In this document: positions 27,074-44,390 of the stretch, piece by piece
Position numbering within the stretch: position 1 is the stretch's first letter
Layout of the letters: each line of letters begins with the position of its first letter
Source of the DNA: CALMEC01 sp963765105
GTDB taxonomy: Bacteria; Actinomycetota; Thermoleophilia; Miltoncostaeales; Miltoncostaeaceae
Reading direction: 5' to 3'
Length of the DNA: 64,000 nt
Assembly (NCBI GenBank): GCA_963765105.1
Contig: CAVXUW010000004.1
Span: 744,001-808,000 of the forward strand
Notes under the pieces: generated by a model
The model's input: only the letters and a program-made list of their open reading frames with translations
The model's database searches: none
What the model was told of the DNA's origin: nothing
Made by a program: the position numbers and the translations under genes

Positions 27074-27776
27074 ATGCCTCGGGCATGGATGGTGCTCCTT
27101 GCCGTGATCGCCGGGACGCTGCCCATCGCCGCACTCGACGAGCGGCGTGGAACACAAGCCGTCGCCGCCGACGTGCCACCGCCACCTGCACCCGTACCGC
27201 AGCCGCAGGGGCCACCGGCGCCACCACCTCCTCCACCGCCGATCTCCACCCGCATCGATTCGCGCGAGAGCATCGCCCACGGCACCGCCAACGTCGGATG
27301 GCTCGAGCGCGGAGTGCTTCTGCCCGAGGAAGGGCCGGGGTTGTACACCTACTACCCATACACGCAGACGTTCCCAATCGGGTGTCTCGCCGCCACGGGA
27401 CGGCCAAACTCGTACGTGAAATCGTGGCGATGACGGAATCGTGGAACACCACTACCCCAGTGGTCCACGCCTCGGGATCGGAGACCTGTCGGACACCAAT
27501 GGCGGCAGCTTCGATCTGCACGCCTCACATGAAAACGGCTTGGACGTCGACATTCGCCTGCCCCGTACGGACGGCGACGAAGGCCAGCGAACCCATCGAA
27601 CTACGACCGCGCCAAGACCCAGTCGCTGGTCGACTACCTGGTTGGCCAGGGTGCGGAGTACGTCTTCTACGGACCGAACCTCAAGGTCCGCGGACCGGGT
27701 CGACGTGATGATCTGGCCGAACCACGACGATCACCTCCACGTACGCTTCCCCGACCCGGACGGGCGAGGGAACTAA
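27074..27776 (+). CDS. MepA-like secreted murein endopeptidase (LAS superfamily), frameshifted
   Basis: A secreted peptidoglycan hydrolase. Residues 1-30 form a signal peptide or anchor (MVLLAVIAGTLPIAAL), followed by a proline-rich linker (PPPPAPVPQPQGPPAPPPPP). The catalytic part has GTANVGWLERGVLLPEEGPG, ASHENGLDVDI with zinc-ligand His and Asp, and HDDHLHVRF with the third ligand. These match the MepA (M74) family. The frame shifts near 27390-27445 and again near 27580-27700. An alternative start is GTG at 26906. It lies between rpsL (opposite strand) and the transporter. Confidence 0.7.
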
Positions 27777-27828
27777 CACGGAACGGCTGGGTGGTGCCAT
27801 TCACCACTAGCCACCTATTCTTGTCGAG

Positions 27829-28811
27829 ATGAGCGGTCCCCCGAGCGCTGCCGCGGCCGTCGAGCTGCGGGATGTGACGAAGTACATCCCGGTGGTCAGC
27901 GGGCCGCCGTTGACGGGTTGACACTCACGATCCCCGCCGGGGAGGTCTGCGTCCTTGTCGGACCCTCGGGGTGTGGCAAGACGACCGCCCTCAAGATGAT
28001 CAACCGGATGATCGAACCGACTGCCGGCGATACCACCATCGATGGACATGACGTGCGGGGGCTGCCCCCCGCTCAACTCCGCCGGGGCATTGGCTACGTC
28101 ATTCAGCAGGTCGGGCTCCTCCCCCACCTCACCGTCGCCGCGAACGTCGCGACCGTGCCGCGACTCCTGGGGTGGGAACGCGTCGGATCGGTGACCGTGT
28201 TCACGAGATGCTCGATCTGGTGGGCCTCCCCGCCGACGAATACGCCGACCGCTACCCGGCGGAGCTCTCGGAGGTCAGCAGCAGCGCGTCGGGTTGGCGC
28301 GCGCCCTTGCGGCCGATCCACCGCTCATGTTGATGGACGAGCCGTTCTCGGCCGTCGACCCCATCACCCGCGATCGCCTGCAAGGCGACTTCCTCGCGCT
28401 GCACCGTGACGGTCGCGAAGACCGTCGTTTTCGTGACCCACGACATCGATGAGGCCGTCCGTATGGCCGACCGTGTCGCCGTGATGCGCGACGGCAAACT
28501 CGTTCAGTACGCGCCCCCTCGGAGCTTCTTGCCCATCCGGTCGACGATTTCGTGCGCGACTTCGTCGGCGCTGACCGGGCGCTCAAACGCCTGGCCCTCA
28601 CCCGCCTCGACCAGCTGGACCTCGACCCCGCCACCACGAACGGGACCGGACCGCGCATCCAACACTCCACCAGCTTGCGCGACGCCCTCTCAACTCTGCT
28701 CGATGCGGGCGTCGATCAGGCACCGTCATCGACTCCAACGAAGCCGCCCTCGGCACGATCGACGTGGGCGCCATCGCGCGCGCCGCCGCGGCCCAAGGCC
28801 CCGATGCCTGA
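27829..28811 (+). CDS. opuCA: Osmoprotectant ABC transporter ATP-binding protein, several frameshifts
   Basis: Powers import of glycine betaine, choline or carnitine. The parts, from different frames, are VELRDVTK, Walker A GPSGCGKTT, the Q-loop QQVGLLPHLTVAANVATVP, the signature LS(GG)QQQRVGLARALAADPP, Walker B LMLMDEPFSAVDP, the switch HDIDEA, and a C-terminal CBS-like region ending TGA at 28809. Breaks lie near 27895, 28185, 28268, 28405, 28530 and 28725. The signature break is a lost G (GGG read as GG). The stop overlaps the next start. Confidence 0.85.
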
Positions 28812-29473
28812 TATCCGCTGGAGCTGGATCGACCGCCACTGGGATGACATCGGCCGCGCAACCGCCGAGCACCTCGTGCTTGTGGGGCTCTCGGTGGGGC
28901 TGGCTGGTGATCGCAATCCCACTCGCCATCGCCGTTCGCCGACGTCGCGCCGCCGCGATCATTACCACGGGCAGCGCGACGATCTTCTACACCATCCCCA
29001 GCCTGGCACTGTTCGCGATCATGGTGTCAATCGTGGGCATCGGGCGTCTCCCGGCGGTGCTGGCACTTGCCGGATACGCCGTCGGCATCGTGCTGCGAAA
29101 CACGCTGACAGGCCTTCGGGAGGTCCCCTCGGCGACGCTCGAAGCGGCCCGCGGGATGGGTCTCACCTCACGACAGACGCTCACCCGTGTGGAGCTGCCG
29201 TTAGCCGTACCAGCAATTCTCGCCGGTGTGCGTCTGGCGACGATCGAGACGGTCGCCATCGGCACAATCGCCGCCTTCGTCGCCGCGGGGGGCCTCGGCA
29301 CGCTCATCTACACCGACGGCATCCAACGCGACCTGTTCCTCACGCCCATCCTCGTCGGCTCGGTCATCGCGGTGCTCATGGCGCTGATCCTCGATCGAAC
29401 ACTGGTTCTGGCGCAGCGGCTGGCCACACCATGGACAGCGTACGGACCGGGGCCGCATGAGCCTGTGGAGTGA
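28804..29473 (+). CDS. opuCB: Osmoprotectant ABC transporter permease 1, one frameshift
   Basis: A membrane subunit of the betaine/choline-type importer. It begins MPDIRWSWIDRHWDDIGRAT. After LVLVGLSVG the frame changes near 28900-28915 and the main frame continues through about five transmembrane segments. The EAA-type cytoplasmic loop is clear (LEAARGMGLTSRQTLTRVEL), as is FVAAGGLGTLIYTDGIQRD. ATG at 28804 overlaps the ATPase stop. This is the last gene in the window region with frequent frame breaks. Its end overlaps the next gene by 17 nt. Confidence 0.88.
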
Positions 29474-30137
29474 CACCTGGACGGCATTCGAGGCCAACGA
29501 GGGCTGGCAACGCGTCGGTGAACACGTACGCCTCAGCGCCGCAGCGCTCGCACTTGCCGCGGTCATCGGAACTGCCTTGGGTATCGCCAGCGCCAAAAGT
29601 GGTCGCGTCGGTGCCGCGGTGGTCAACACCTGTGCGTTCATCGGTCGGTTGGTCCCGACGTTTGCTGCGATGGCACTCATCATGGCGCTCACGTCGATCG
29701 GTTTTCGGCCCGCACTCGTCGCGCTCACCGTGCTGGGAATACCCCCGATCCTGCTCAATGTCGCCACGGGCATCACGGCCGCCGACCGCAGAAGCGTGGA
29801 CGCCGCCCGCGGCATGGGAATGACCGCTGCCCAGACGCTCGGACGGGTGGAGCTGCCCCTGGCCGTGCCGTTCTTGTTCACCGGACTTCGCACGGCCAGC
29901 GTGATGATCATCGCGACAGCCGCGCTTGCGGGCGCCATCGGTGCGGGTGGCCTGGGTGTGACAATTATCGCGGGATTTTCCAACGGGCAGGACGATGTGC
30001 TCCTTGCCGGGGCCATCCCCGTTACCCTGCTGGCACTCGTCGGGGAGGCCCTTCTCGCCGGCGCGCAGTACCTGGCAACACCAACTGGCCTGCGACGTAT
30101 GCGTCGGCAGGCCCAACCTGGGGGAACGAACCTATGA
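29457..30137 (+). CDS. opuCD: Osmoprotectant ABC transporter permease 2
   Basis: The second permease, 226 residues, intact. It has about five hydrophobic helices and the ATPase-contact loop VDAARGMGMTAAQTLGRVEL, close in sequence to that of the first permease, so the two are paralogues. It starts MSLWSDTWTAFEANEGWQRV at ATG 29457 and ends overlapping the binding-protein gene by four bases (ATGA). Together the pair form the membrane channel. Confidence 0.92.
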   Translation: MSLWSDTWTAFEANEGWQRVGEHVRLSAAALALAAVIGTALGIASAKSGRVGAAVVNTCAFIGRLVPTFAAMALIMALTSIGFRPALVALTVLGIPPILLNVATGITAADRRSVDAARGMGMTAAQTLGRVELPLAVPFLFTGLRTASVMIIATAALAGAIGAGGLGVTIIAGFSNGQDDVLLAGAIPVTLLALVGEALLAGAQYLATPTGLRRMRRQAQPGGTNL

Positions 30138-31087
30138 CCCGACGCAGCACTACGGCAATCGCCGCCGCCTGCGCCGCAATCCTGATCGCCGCGCTTGCGG
30201 TGGGTTGCGGAGACGAGACGCCGACGACCGGTGCCGGGAGTACCGGCACGACAGATGCGGCACCCAAGCCGGCAATCACGATCGCCAACAAAAGCTTCAC
30301 GGAGAGCAACGTCGTCACCGAGGCCTACGGACAGGCCCTCGAAGCCGCCGGCTTTCCGGTGACCATCAAGGCCCTGGCGAGCACCGAGGTGGCCGACGCC
30401 GCCATCGGCAAGGGCGAGATCGACATGTACTCGGAGTACACGACCACGATCCTCACGACGGTGCTCAAGAACGAGTCGCCGCCGTCTGACGTCGCGGCGC
30501 AAGTGACGGCCATCAGAGCCGGCTACGCCTCGCGCGGGCTCGACGTCCTCGAGGCAGCCCCGTTCAACAACGACAACCAGGTGGCCTGCACCAAGGATGC
30601 CGTCGACAAGTACTCGCTGACCGACCTCTCGAGCCTCGGCAAAGCCTCCAAAGACATTGTGTACTCGGCGAACCCCGAGCACACCACTCGGCCGGACGGC
30701 TTGCCGCTTCTCACCAAGGAGTACGGCATCGCGTTCAAAGAGGTCATCAAGGTCGACATCGGGCTGCGCTACCGCCCGATCGAAGAGGGCAAAGCCCAGT
30801 GCGTCTACGCGTTTGGAACCGACCCGAAGGTCGCGTCGAACAACCTCGTTGTTCTCACCGACGACAAGGGCAAGTTCCAGGGAGCGCCGTACCAGGGCAT
30901 CCCGGTGGTGTCGAAGAAGTACCTCGACGCCGCCCCGCCGGAGTTCGCCGCGACAGTCAACAAGGTAAGCGCCGCCCTTACGAGTGACGAGGTGCGGAAG
31001 ATGAACGCTGCCGTGGACCTCGACAAAGAGGACCCGGACGCAGTTGCCAAGGCCTTCCTCGAGTCGAAGGGTCTATTGGCGAAGTGA
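30134..31087 (+). CDS. opuCC: Osmoprotectant-binding lipoprotein (OpuAC/ProX type)
   Basis: A 317-residue substrate-binding lipoprotein. The leader ends in the lipobox LAVGC with Cys25 as the lipidated residue, then a Thr/Gly-rich linker. The binding domain begins ITIANKSFTESNVVTEAYGQ, which is the typical KSFTE start of the betaine/choline-binding family, and includes EIDMYSEYTTTIL. The ligand cannot be told from sequence alone. It is the last gene of the operon and is followed by a hairpin at 31100-31128. Confidence 0.92.
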   Translation: MTRRSTTAIAAACAAILIAALAVGCGDETPTTGAGSTGTTDAAPKPAITIANKSFTESNVVTEAYGQALEAAGFPVTIKALASTEVADAAIGKGEIDMYSEYTTTILTTVLKNESPPSDVAAQVTAIRAGYASRGLDVLEAAPFNNDNQVACTKDAVDKYSLTDLSSLGKASKDIVYSANPEHTTRPDGLPLLTKEYGIAFKEVIKVDIGLRYRPIEEGKAQCVYAFGTDPKVASNNLVVLTDDKGKFQGAPYQGIPVVSKKYLDAAPPEFAATVNKVSAALTSDEVRKMNAAVDLDKEDPDAVAKAFLESKGLLAK

Positions 31088-31099
31088 TTTGCGCGAGAT

Positions 31100-31128
31100 G
31101 CGGTAGGAGGCCCCCGGTCTCCTACCGC
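31100..31128. terminator. Hairpin between convergent genes
   Basis: A perfect 10-bp stem, GCGGTAGGAG with CTCCTACCGC around a 9-nt loop, lies 12 nt after the binding-protein stop and before the end of the convergent PiT remnant. There is no long T run on either side. A smaller ACCGC/GCGGT stem follows at about 31140. It probably ends transcripts from both directions. Confidence 0.65.
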
Positions 31129-31158
31129 GACTTGCCTCCCACCGCGACACGCGGTGAG

Positions 31159-31650
31159 TCAGCAGCCGGAGCAACGTCGACCTGGGTGGGTCTGGACCCG
31201 GCGCGCGATGAAGAAGAACGCACAGATCCCGCAGGCGATGGCGAACACGATTCCGGTACCCCCGGGCAGCCGGGTGACGTACTGCATGCCGGCACCAACC
31301 AGGGCCGCGCAGGGGAGCGTCAAGATCCAGGCAACGAGGATGTTCCCGGCGACCCCCCAGCGCACCGCACGCAGGCGACGGGTCATGCCGGCACCGAGCA
31401 CCGAGCCCGAGATGGTGTGGGTCGTCGACACCGGGTAGCCAAAGTGTTGGGTGGCCCACAGGATTCCGGCACAGGCGGTTTGGGCGCCGAACCCCTGCAG
31501 GGGTGTGGGTTTGGTGACGTTCTGACCAAGGGTCTTGATGATCTTCCACCCCCCGGCGTAGGTGCCCAAGGCGATCGCGCTGGCGGCGCCGAAAACAACC
31601 CACGTCGGCGGATGCACCCGTCGGAAGCTCGCGCCCCCGCCAACTCCATC
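31159..31650 (-). pseudogene. C-terminal remnant of a PiT-family phosphate transporter
   Basis: About 160 codons match the C-terminal half of PiT inorganic phosphate permeases: VVFGAASAIALGTYAGGWKI, then ATQHFGYPVSTTHTISGSVL (the second family signature) and WGVAGNILVAWILTLPCAAL, ending at 31159. The N-terminal half, with the first GFHD..N signature and several helices, is absent. Upstream codons give no PiT sequence and run into the hairpin array. No start codon or ribosome site is evident. It is either a deletion remnant or a join in the assembly. Confidence 0.75.
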
Positions 31651-31665
31651 GGAATGACGCGCCGA

Positions 31666-31953
31666 GGGGAAACGCCACCGGCTCACACCGGTGGGCTCCC
31701 CAAACAACGTCAGCCCTGATCCACCGGAACCGTTGAGGACACCGGGGTATCGCCCCACCGGCGACCTCCGGTGAGGCCCCCCGGTCAATCATCTCGCCCT
31801 GATCCTCTGGGTCTGCCGCGGAACCCTGGGGGACTCGTGCCACCGGCGATTCCACGCCGGTGAGGGCCCCAGGGCCGTTTCGGCTGATCCTCGGGAGTCC
31901 GGTGAGGCACTGGGGCGGATCGCGCCGCCGGCGGCCGCCGACGAGGCCCCCCG

Positions 31954-31971
<18 letters not shown>
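31666..31971 (-). repeat. Array of four tandem hairpin units of about 80-85 nt next to rpoC
   Basis: Four imperfect units start (plus strand) near 31675, 31755, 31840 and 31925. The CCACCGG core begins each unit, and GATC recurs at 31718, 31801, 31886 and 31968. Each unit nests an inner stem (CCACCGG/CCGGTGG; CACCGG/CCGGTG; CACCGGCG/CGCCGGTG; CGTCGGC/GCCGGCG) in an outer one (GGGGA/TCCCC; ACCGGGG/CCCCGGT; CCCTGGGG/CCCCAGGG; GGGG/CCCC). Stems differ by compensatory changes. The last unit covers the rpoC stop. No protein-coding gene is seen between 31651 and 31953. Confidence 0.75.
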
Positions 31972-36486
<4,515 letters not shown>

Positions 36487-36528
36487 GCGGATCGTGCCTT
36501 TCGTTGACGCTGATGACGGGAACGGTGA

Positions 36529-36554
36529 GCGTCATCCCCGACTGGGGATGACGC
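36529..36554. other. Perfect 11-bp hairpin between rpoB and rpoC
   Basis: GCGTCATCCCC (36529-36539) and GGGGATGACGC (36544-36554) form a perfect stem with a 4-nt loop, filling a third of the 74-nt rpoB-rpoC gap. It lacks a T run, so it looks more like an RNase processing site or attenuator than a simple terminator. Confidence 0.75.
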
Positions 36555-36560
36555 GGGCGG

Positions 36561-40313
<3,753 letters not shown>

Positions 40314-40443
40314 GTCCTAATGCCTCCTGACGTGAGCTTTTTAAGGGGAGCGGAAGAGGGGCGACGACGGGTCAAAGCGCAACCCGGAAAGCTAGCACAC
40401 GTTTAGGCGCTCCGGTGTGTGACTGGTATGGGCTCCTCGCAGT

Positions 40444-41004
40444 ATGCGGCGAGTTCCGCCCCGCCGCATGAGCATGCATACTGGCAGGGTGGCCGACAGC
40501 CTCCCCTCACCCACCGGTTCCGACGACGAACAGGCGACCGGCTGGACCGAACAGCTCACCCCGATCATCCGTATGGCGCATGACGTTTGGGTTCAACCCC
40601 CGGAACGCCGTCGCCTCCGCGCGTACGGCTTTCGCCCCGCGGTGGAAGAGGGTGTCCTCAAGCGGGAGTGGCATCAGTTGGTGGTGCGCATCAGCAATGA
40701 CGCGGTCGTCACCCGTCACCGTCAGCTCGGCGAACTGTCGTTCACGGCAGCCGACGAGGTGCTGCGCTTCAACGGCGCCCCATTCGACGACAGCGCCACG
40801 GCTTTGGAAATGGCCGACCTGCTCGTCTCGCTCATCAACGACTATGAGCGCTGGGTCGAGGTGCGCGAGGGCCGGGCCAGTCGGCTTCGCCGTGCACAGT
40901 CGCTGTCGGCCGATCGTCGCCCGGTCAACGCAATTGCCGAGACACGCCGTCTGCAACGCATGTTGGGGACGGCTTGGGGCCGCCCCCCCACACGTCGTCG
41001 CTAG
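40444..41004 (+). CDS. Hypothetical protein
   Basis: A 186-residue soluble protein I do not recognise. It has a charged N-terminus, a central stretch that could be alpha/beta (RRLRAYGFRPAVEEGVLKRE, VVTRHRQLGELSFTAADEVL), and a basic C-terminal end with RRLQRMLGTAWGRPPTRRR. No signal peptide or membrane helix is seen. The start is uncertain: ATG at 40444 or 40468, or GTG at 40489. Codon use fits the region. Its stop overlaps the stop of the convergent small gene at 41001. Confidence 0.6.
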   Translation: MRRVPPRRMSMHTGRVADSLPSPTGSDDEQATGWTEQLTPIIRMAHDVWVQPPERRRLRAYGFRPAVEEGVLKREWHQLVVRISNDAVVTRHRQLGELSFTAADEVLRFNGAPFDDSATALEMADLLVSLINDYERWVEVREGRASRLRRAQSLSADRRPVNAIAETRRLQRMLGTAWGRPPTRRR

Positions 41005-41201
41005 AACTTACCGGGGACGCCCCCGCCCTTGATCACGCCGAGGTCCTCGAGCCAGCCACCGAGGCGGGCGTAGTCCTTGTCATCAGCGTCGAGACCGGCA
41101 CGCGCCTCCTCAACGGCGGCCATGACGTCGTCGACGTTCGACTTGTTGGCCGTCGATACCCGGTCGCGTAGCGCGCTTTTCACGTCGGAATCCAGCGGCA
41201 T
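41001..41201 (-). CDS. Small hypothetical protein
   Basis: A 66-residue acidic protein beginning MPLDSDVKSALRDRVSTANK, with likely two helices (VDDVMAAVEEARAGLDADDK) and a glycine-rich end KGGGVPGKF. It has no cysteines, signal or membrane segment, and I cannot assign a function. It starts at ATG 41201, and its stop overlaps the end of the convergent gene at 40444. Confidence 0.6.
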   Translation of the reverse strand: MPLDSDVKSALRDRVSTANKSNVDDVMAAVEEARAGLDADDKDYARLGGWLEDLGVIKGGGVPGKF

Positions 41202-41357
41202 TCGGCGTTCCTCCCATGCGTGTGGTCTTGTGGCGTGATTCTACCCCGTCGCACATCGGTGTGGGCCCTGAGTGACGGGACAAGCCGACTCCTCGCCGGA
41301 ACAACTCGATCCGGTCTGCAGCAGGGTCGCGGGTCGTGCACACTCTGCTCGAACGCC

Positions 41358-43070
41358 ATGACCGAGAATCCGCATGACGATGTGATCCAGGCTGGGCGTG
41401 AGGCCCACGCACAGCACGCGTGGACGCGCGCACATCGGCTGTTCACGCGGGCCGAGGAAGTCGCGCCCCTCCCACCAGAGGACCTGGAGCGGCTGGCGAC
41501 GACGGCGTACATGCTGGGGCTCGACGACGAGCAGCTCAGCGCACTCGAGCGTGCCTATCGTGCCCACCTCCACGAGCAAAATCCTCGGCGAGCCGTGCAG
41601 TGCGCGTACTGGCTCGGGGTCCACCTAACCCTCAAAGGTGAGGTGGCGCGCGCAACCGGCTGGATCGGCCGTGCCCAGCGAGCCCTCGAGCAGACGCCCG
41701 TCGACTGCGTCGAACGCGGCTATCTCCTGTCGGCTGAGGCGCTCGGCGCGATGATCGCGGGAGACTGGGCCGCCATGCGCGCCGCTGCCGCAGAGGCGGT
41801 CGTGACCGCCGAACGCTTCGGCGACGCCGATCTGCTCGCCCTCGGGCTGATCGACCTGGGCAACGCAATGGTGTGCGAGGGGCAGGTCGAGGACGGGCTG
41901 CGGAGGCTGGACGAGGCGATGCTCGCGGCGAGCGCCGGCGAGTTGTCCCCAATCGTCACCGGGCTGGTCTACTGCGGCGTGATTGAGGGCTGCCACCAGA
42001 CTCATGAGCTGCGCCGCGCGGACGAATGGACCGTGGCGTTGACGGAATGGTGCGCCAAGCAGCCCGATCTCGTTCCGTTTACGGGTACGTGCCTCGTTCA
42101 CCGGGCCGAGATCCTGCAGGTCCGCGGCGCATGGGGCGACGCGCTCGCCGAGGCTCGGCTGGCCATCGAGCGCTTCATGCTTCGGGGAAACCGGAGGGCT
42201 GCCGGCCAGGCGTCATATCGATGCGGCGAGATCCTCCGCATCCAAGGGAAACTTGCCGCCGCCGAGCGCGCCTATGAGGACGCCAGTCGAAGCGGCTGGG
42301 AGTCTCAGCCGGGTCTCGCGCTGTTGCGGCTGGCCCAAGGACACGTTTCCGCGGCATCCGCGGCGATCGCGCGAGTACTCACCCAGACCACCGGTTGGGT
42401 CGAACGCGCGTGGATCCTGCCGGCCGCCGCCGAGATCATGCTCGCGGCAGGCGATCTCGACGCGGCGCGGTCCGCGTCTGATGAGCTGGACGTAAGCGCC
42501 CGGGCCCATGGACGCACCGTGCTGCTCGCCGGCGCCGCACAGGCAAAAGGAGCCATCGCGCTCACCGAAGGCGACGTCCGCGACGCCCTGCCGATGCTCC
42601 GCCAGGCGTCGCAGCTTTGGCTCGAGCTCGACGTACCGTACGAGCGTGCCCGTGTACGCGTCCTGATCGCGCGGGCCTGTCGTTCGATGGGGGACGACGA
42701 GAATGCAGCGCTCGAATTCGATGCTGCTCGTGGCGAGTTCGTGAGACTCGGCGCCGCCCTCGACATCGCGCGGGTCGACGCGGTTCGAACCGAGGCCGGG
42801 CCCGTGGGCGCACATGGCCTCACGTCCCGACAACTCCAGGTGCTGCGCATGATCGCCTCCGGCGAGGGCAACAAGGCCATCGCCGTCCAACTCGGCCTCA
42901 GCCGGCGAACCGTCGACCGGCACGTGAGCAACCTCTACGCGAAGCTTCGGGTCTCGTCCCGCGCCGCTGCGACGGCGTACGCGTACGAGCACGATCTGGT
43001 CTCAGCAGTCGCTGACCGATCCGTGGGTAAGAACACCCATGTCCCGACCGAAGGAAGATCGGTCATTTAG
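41358..43070 (+). CDS. TPR-repeat transcription regulator with C-terminal LuxR helix-turn-helix
   Basis: The 570-residue protein is mostly a superhelix of TPR-like helix pairs (REAHAQHAWTRAHRLFTRAE, LSAEALGAMIAGDWAAMRAA, YRCGEILRIQGKLAAAERAY). The C-terminal 65 residues form a GerE/LuxR helix-turn-helix (LTSRQLQVLRMIASGEGNKA, LSRRTVDRHVSNLYAKLRVS). It lacks a receiver or NB-ARC domain, so its signal probably binds the TPR part. ATG at 41358 is the likely start. The divergence from no neighbour and its closeness to the flavoprotein gene 64 nt downstream suggest it may regulate that gene. Confidence 0.85.
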   Translation: MTENPHDDVIQAGREAHAQHAWTRAHRLFTRAEEVAPLPPEDLERLATTAYMLGLDDEQLSALERAYRAHLHEQNPRRAVQCAYWLGVHLTLKGEVARATGWIGRAQRALEQTPVDCVERGYLLSAEALGAMIAGDWAAMRAAAAEAVVTAERFGDADLLALGLIDLGNAMVCEGQVEDGLRRLDEAMLAASAGELSPIVTGLVYCGVIEGCHQTHELRRADEWTVALTEWCAKQPDLVPFTGTCLVHRAEILQVRGAWGDALAEARLAIERFMLRGNRRAAGQASYRCGEILRIQGKLAAAERAYEDASRSGWESQPGLALLRLAQGHVSAASAAIARVLTQTTGWVERAWILPAAAEIMLAAGDLDAARSASDELDVSARAHGRTVLLAGAAQAKGAIALTEGDVRDALPMLRQASQLWLELDVPYERARVRVLIARACRSMGDDENAALEFDAARGEFVRLGAALDIARVDAVRTEAGPVGAHGLTSRQLQVLRMIASGEGNKAIAVQLGLSRRTVDRHVSNLYAKLRVSSRAAATAYAYEHDLVSAVADRSVGKNTHVPTEGRSVI

Positions 43071-43134
43071 CCGAAGCGCTCAATCCGTTGCTCCGTCAGT
43101 GTGATCCGAGAACAATGATCGGGAGGACGCAACG

Positions 43135-44298
43135 ATGACCACAATGGATCGCCACGCGACGTCGCCACAGGACATCCTCGACGCGGCGCGCGAGCTGGCC
43201 CCAACCATTACCGCTCGCGCGGCTGAAATCGAAGGCAACCGGCGGATACCCCGTGACGTACTCGACGAGCTCATCAAAGCCCGCGTCTTCGGTTTACTAC
43301 GACCCGTGACCCACGGCGGCGGCGGCCTCGATCTTCCCGACGCCTTGCCCGTGATCGAGACGCTCGCCCGGGCCGATACGTCGGTCGGATGGACCGTGAT
43401 GATCGGTTCGCATTCGTGGTGCGACCTCGCCGGGCTGCCGCGCAGGACGTTCGACGAACTCTTCGAGGGACGGCCCGGCGTCATCACGGCCGGTGTGTTC
43501 AACCCGACGGGAACGATCGCCGAAGCCAAAGGCGGGTATCGCGTGACCGGGCGTTGGAGCTTCGCCAGCGGCTGCGAGCATGCCGACTGGCTCTACGCAA
43601 ACTGCATCGAGAGCGTCGTCGACGGCGTCCCTCAGTTCCGCATCGCCGTGTTTGCACAGGATCAGGTTGTCATCGAGGACACCTGGACTGTGGCAGGGCT
43701 CGCGGGAACCGGCAGCCACCACTTTCGTGTCGACTCGCTGGTCGTGTCCGCCGACCGCACGCTCCGGCCGATGATCGACCCGCCGTGCCTCGACGCTCCG
43801 ATCGTGAATGTCCCCGTTCCGTCGCTGTTGGCGCTTGCCCTCGCAAGCGTCGCGCTCGGCTGCGCGCGGGGGGCGCTCGACGACATCCTCGCCATCGCAG
43901 CCGACAAGGTGCCCCTGCTCGCCAACGAGCCCCTCGCCGCGAACCCACTCTTCCAGTTCGAGCTTGCGACCGCGGATACCGATCTCCGCGCGGCTCGGGC
44001 GCTGATCTACGAGACGGCCCAAGCCGCTTGGGACACTGCGGCAAGAGCAGACACGTTCACGCTGGATCACCGGGCGCGGATCCGTGCCGCCGCGGTCTGG
44101 GCGACGGAGCGAGCGACAGCCGTTGTTGGTGCGGCCTACCGGTCAGGCGGAGGCGGCTCGATTTACCTCGACTCTCCACTCCAGCGGCGTCTGCGTGACA
44201 TCAACGCGTTGACCCAGCACTTCCTCGTGAGGAGGGACACCCTGACCACTGCCGGGGCGATCTTCGCCGGCCAGGGGGTCGATGTCATGGTGTACTGA
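43135..44298 (+). CDS. Acyl-CoA dehydrogenase-fold flavoprotein, possible flavin-dependent monooxygenase
   Basis: A 387-residue protein of the acyl-CoA dehydrogenase superfamily. It has the N-terminal helical part (ILDAARELAPTITARAAEIE), the beta-domain segment GYRVTGRWSFASGCEHADWL, and a C-terminal helical bundle ending RRDTLTTAGAIFAGQG. The pattern TGRWSFASGC and the lack of the usual catalytic-Glu context look like the two-component flavin hydroxylases (HsaA/HpaB-C2 type) rather than fatty-acid dehydrogenases. ATG at 43135 follows GGGAGGA. No flavin reductase gene is next to it, so function is tentative. Confidence 0.75.
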   Translation: MTTMDRHATSPQDILDAARELAPTITARAAEIEGNRRIPRDVLDELIKARVFGLLRPVTHGGGGLDLPDALPVIETLARADTSVGWTVMIGSHSWCDLAGLPRRTFDELFEGRPGVITAGVFNPTGTIAEAKGGYRVTGRWSFASGCEHADWLYANCIESVVDGVPQFRIAVFAQDQVVIEDTWTVAGLAGTGSHHFRVDSLVVSADRTLRPMIDPPCLDAPIVNVPVPSLLALALASVALGCARGALDDILAIAADKVPLLANEPLAANPLFQFELATADTDLRAARALIYETAQAAWDTAARADTFTLDHRARIRAAAVWATERATAVVGAAYRSGGGGSIYLDSPLQRRLRDINALTQHFLVRRDTLTTAGAIFAGQGVDVMVY

Positions 44299-44390
44299 CG
44301 TTAACCACGCCGTCGGCATCGCGACGTGACCGCTGCTGCTTCCGGGATCCGAGCGCAGCGTCGTGAGCCGGGTCGTCCCCCACGGTCGCG

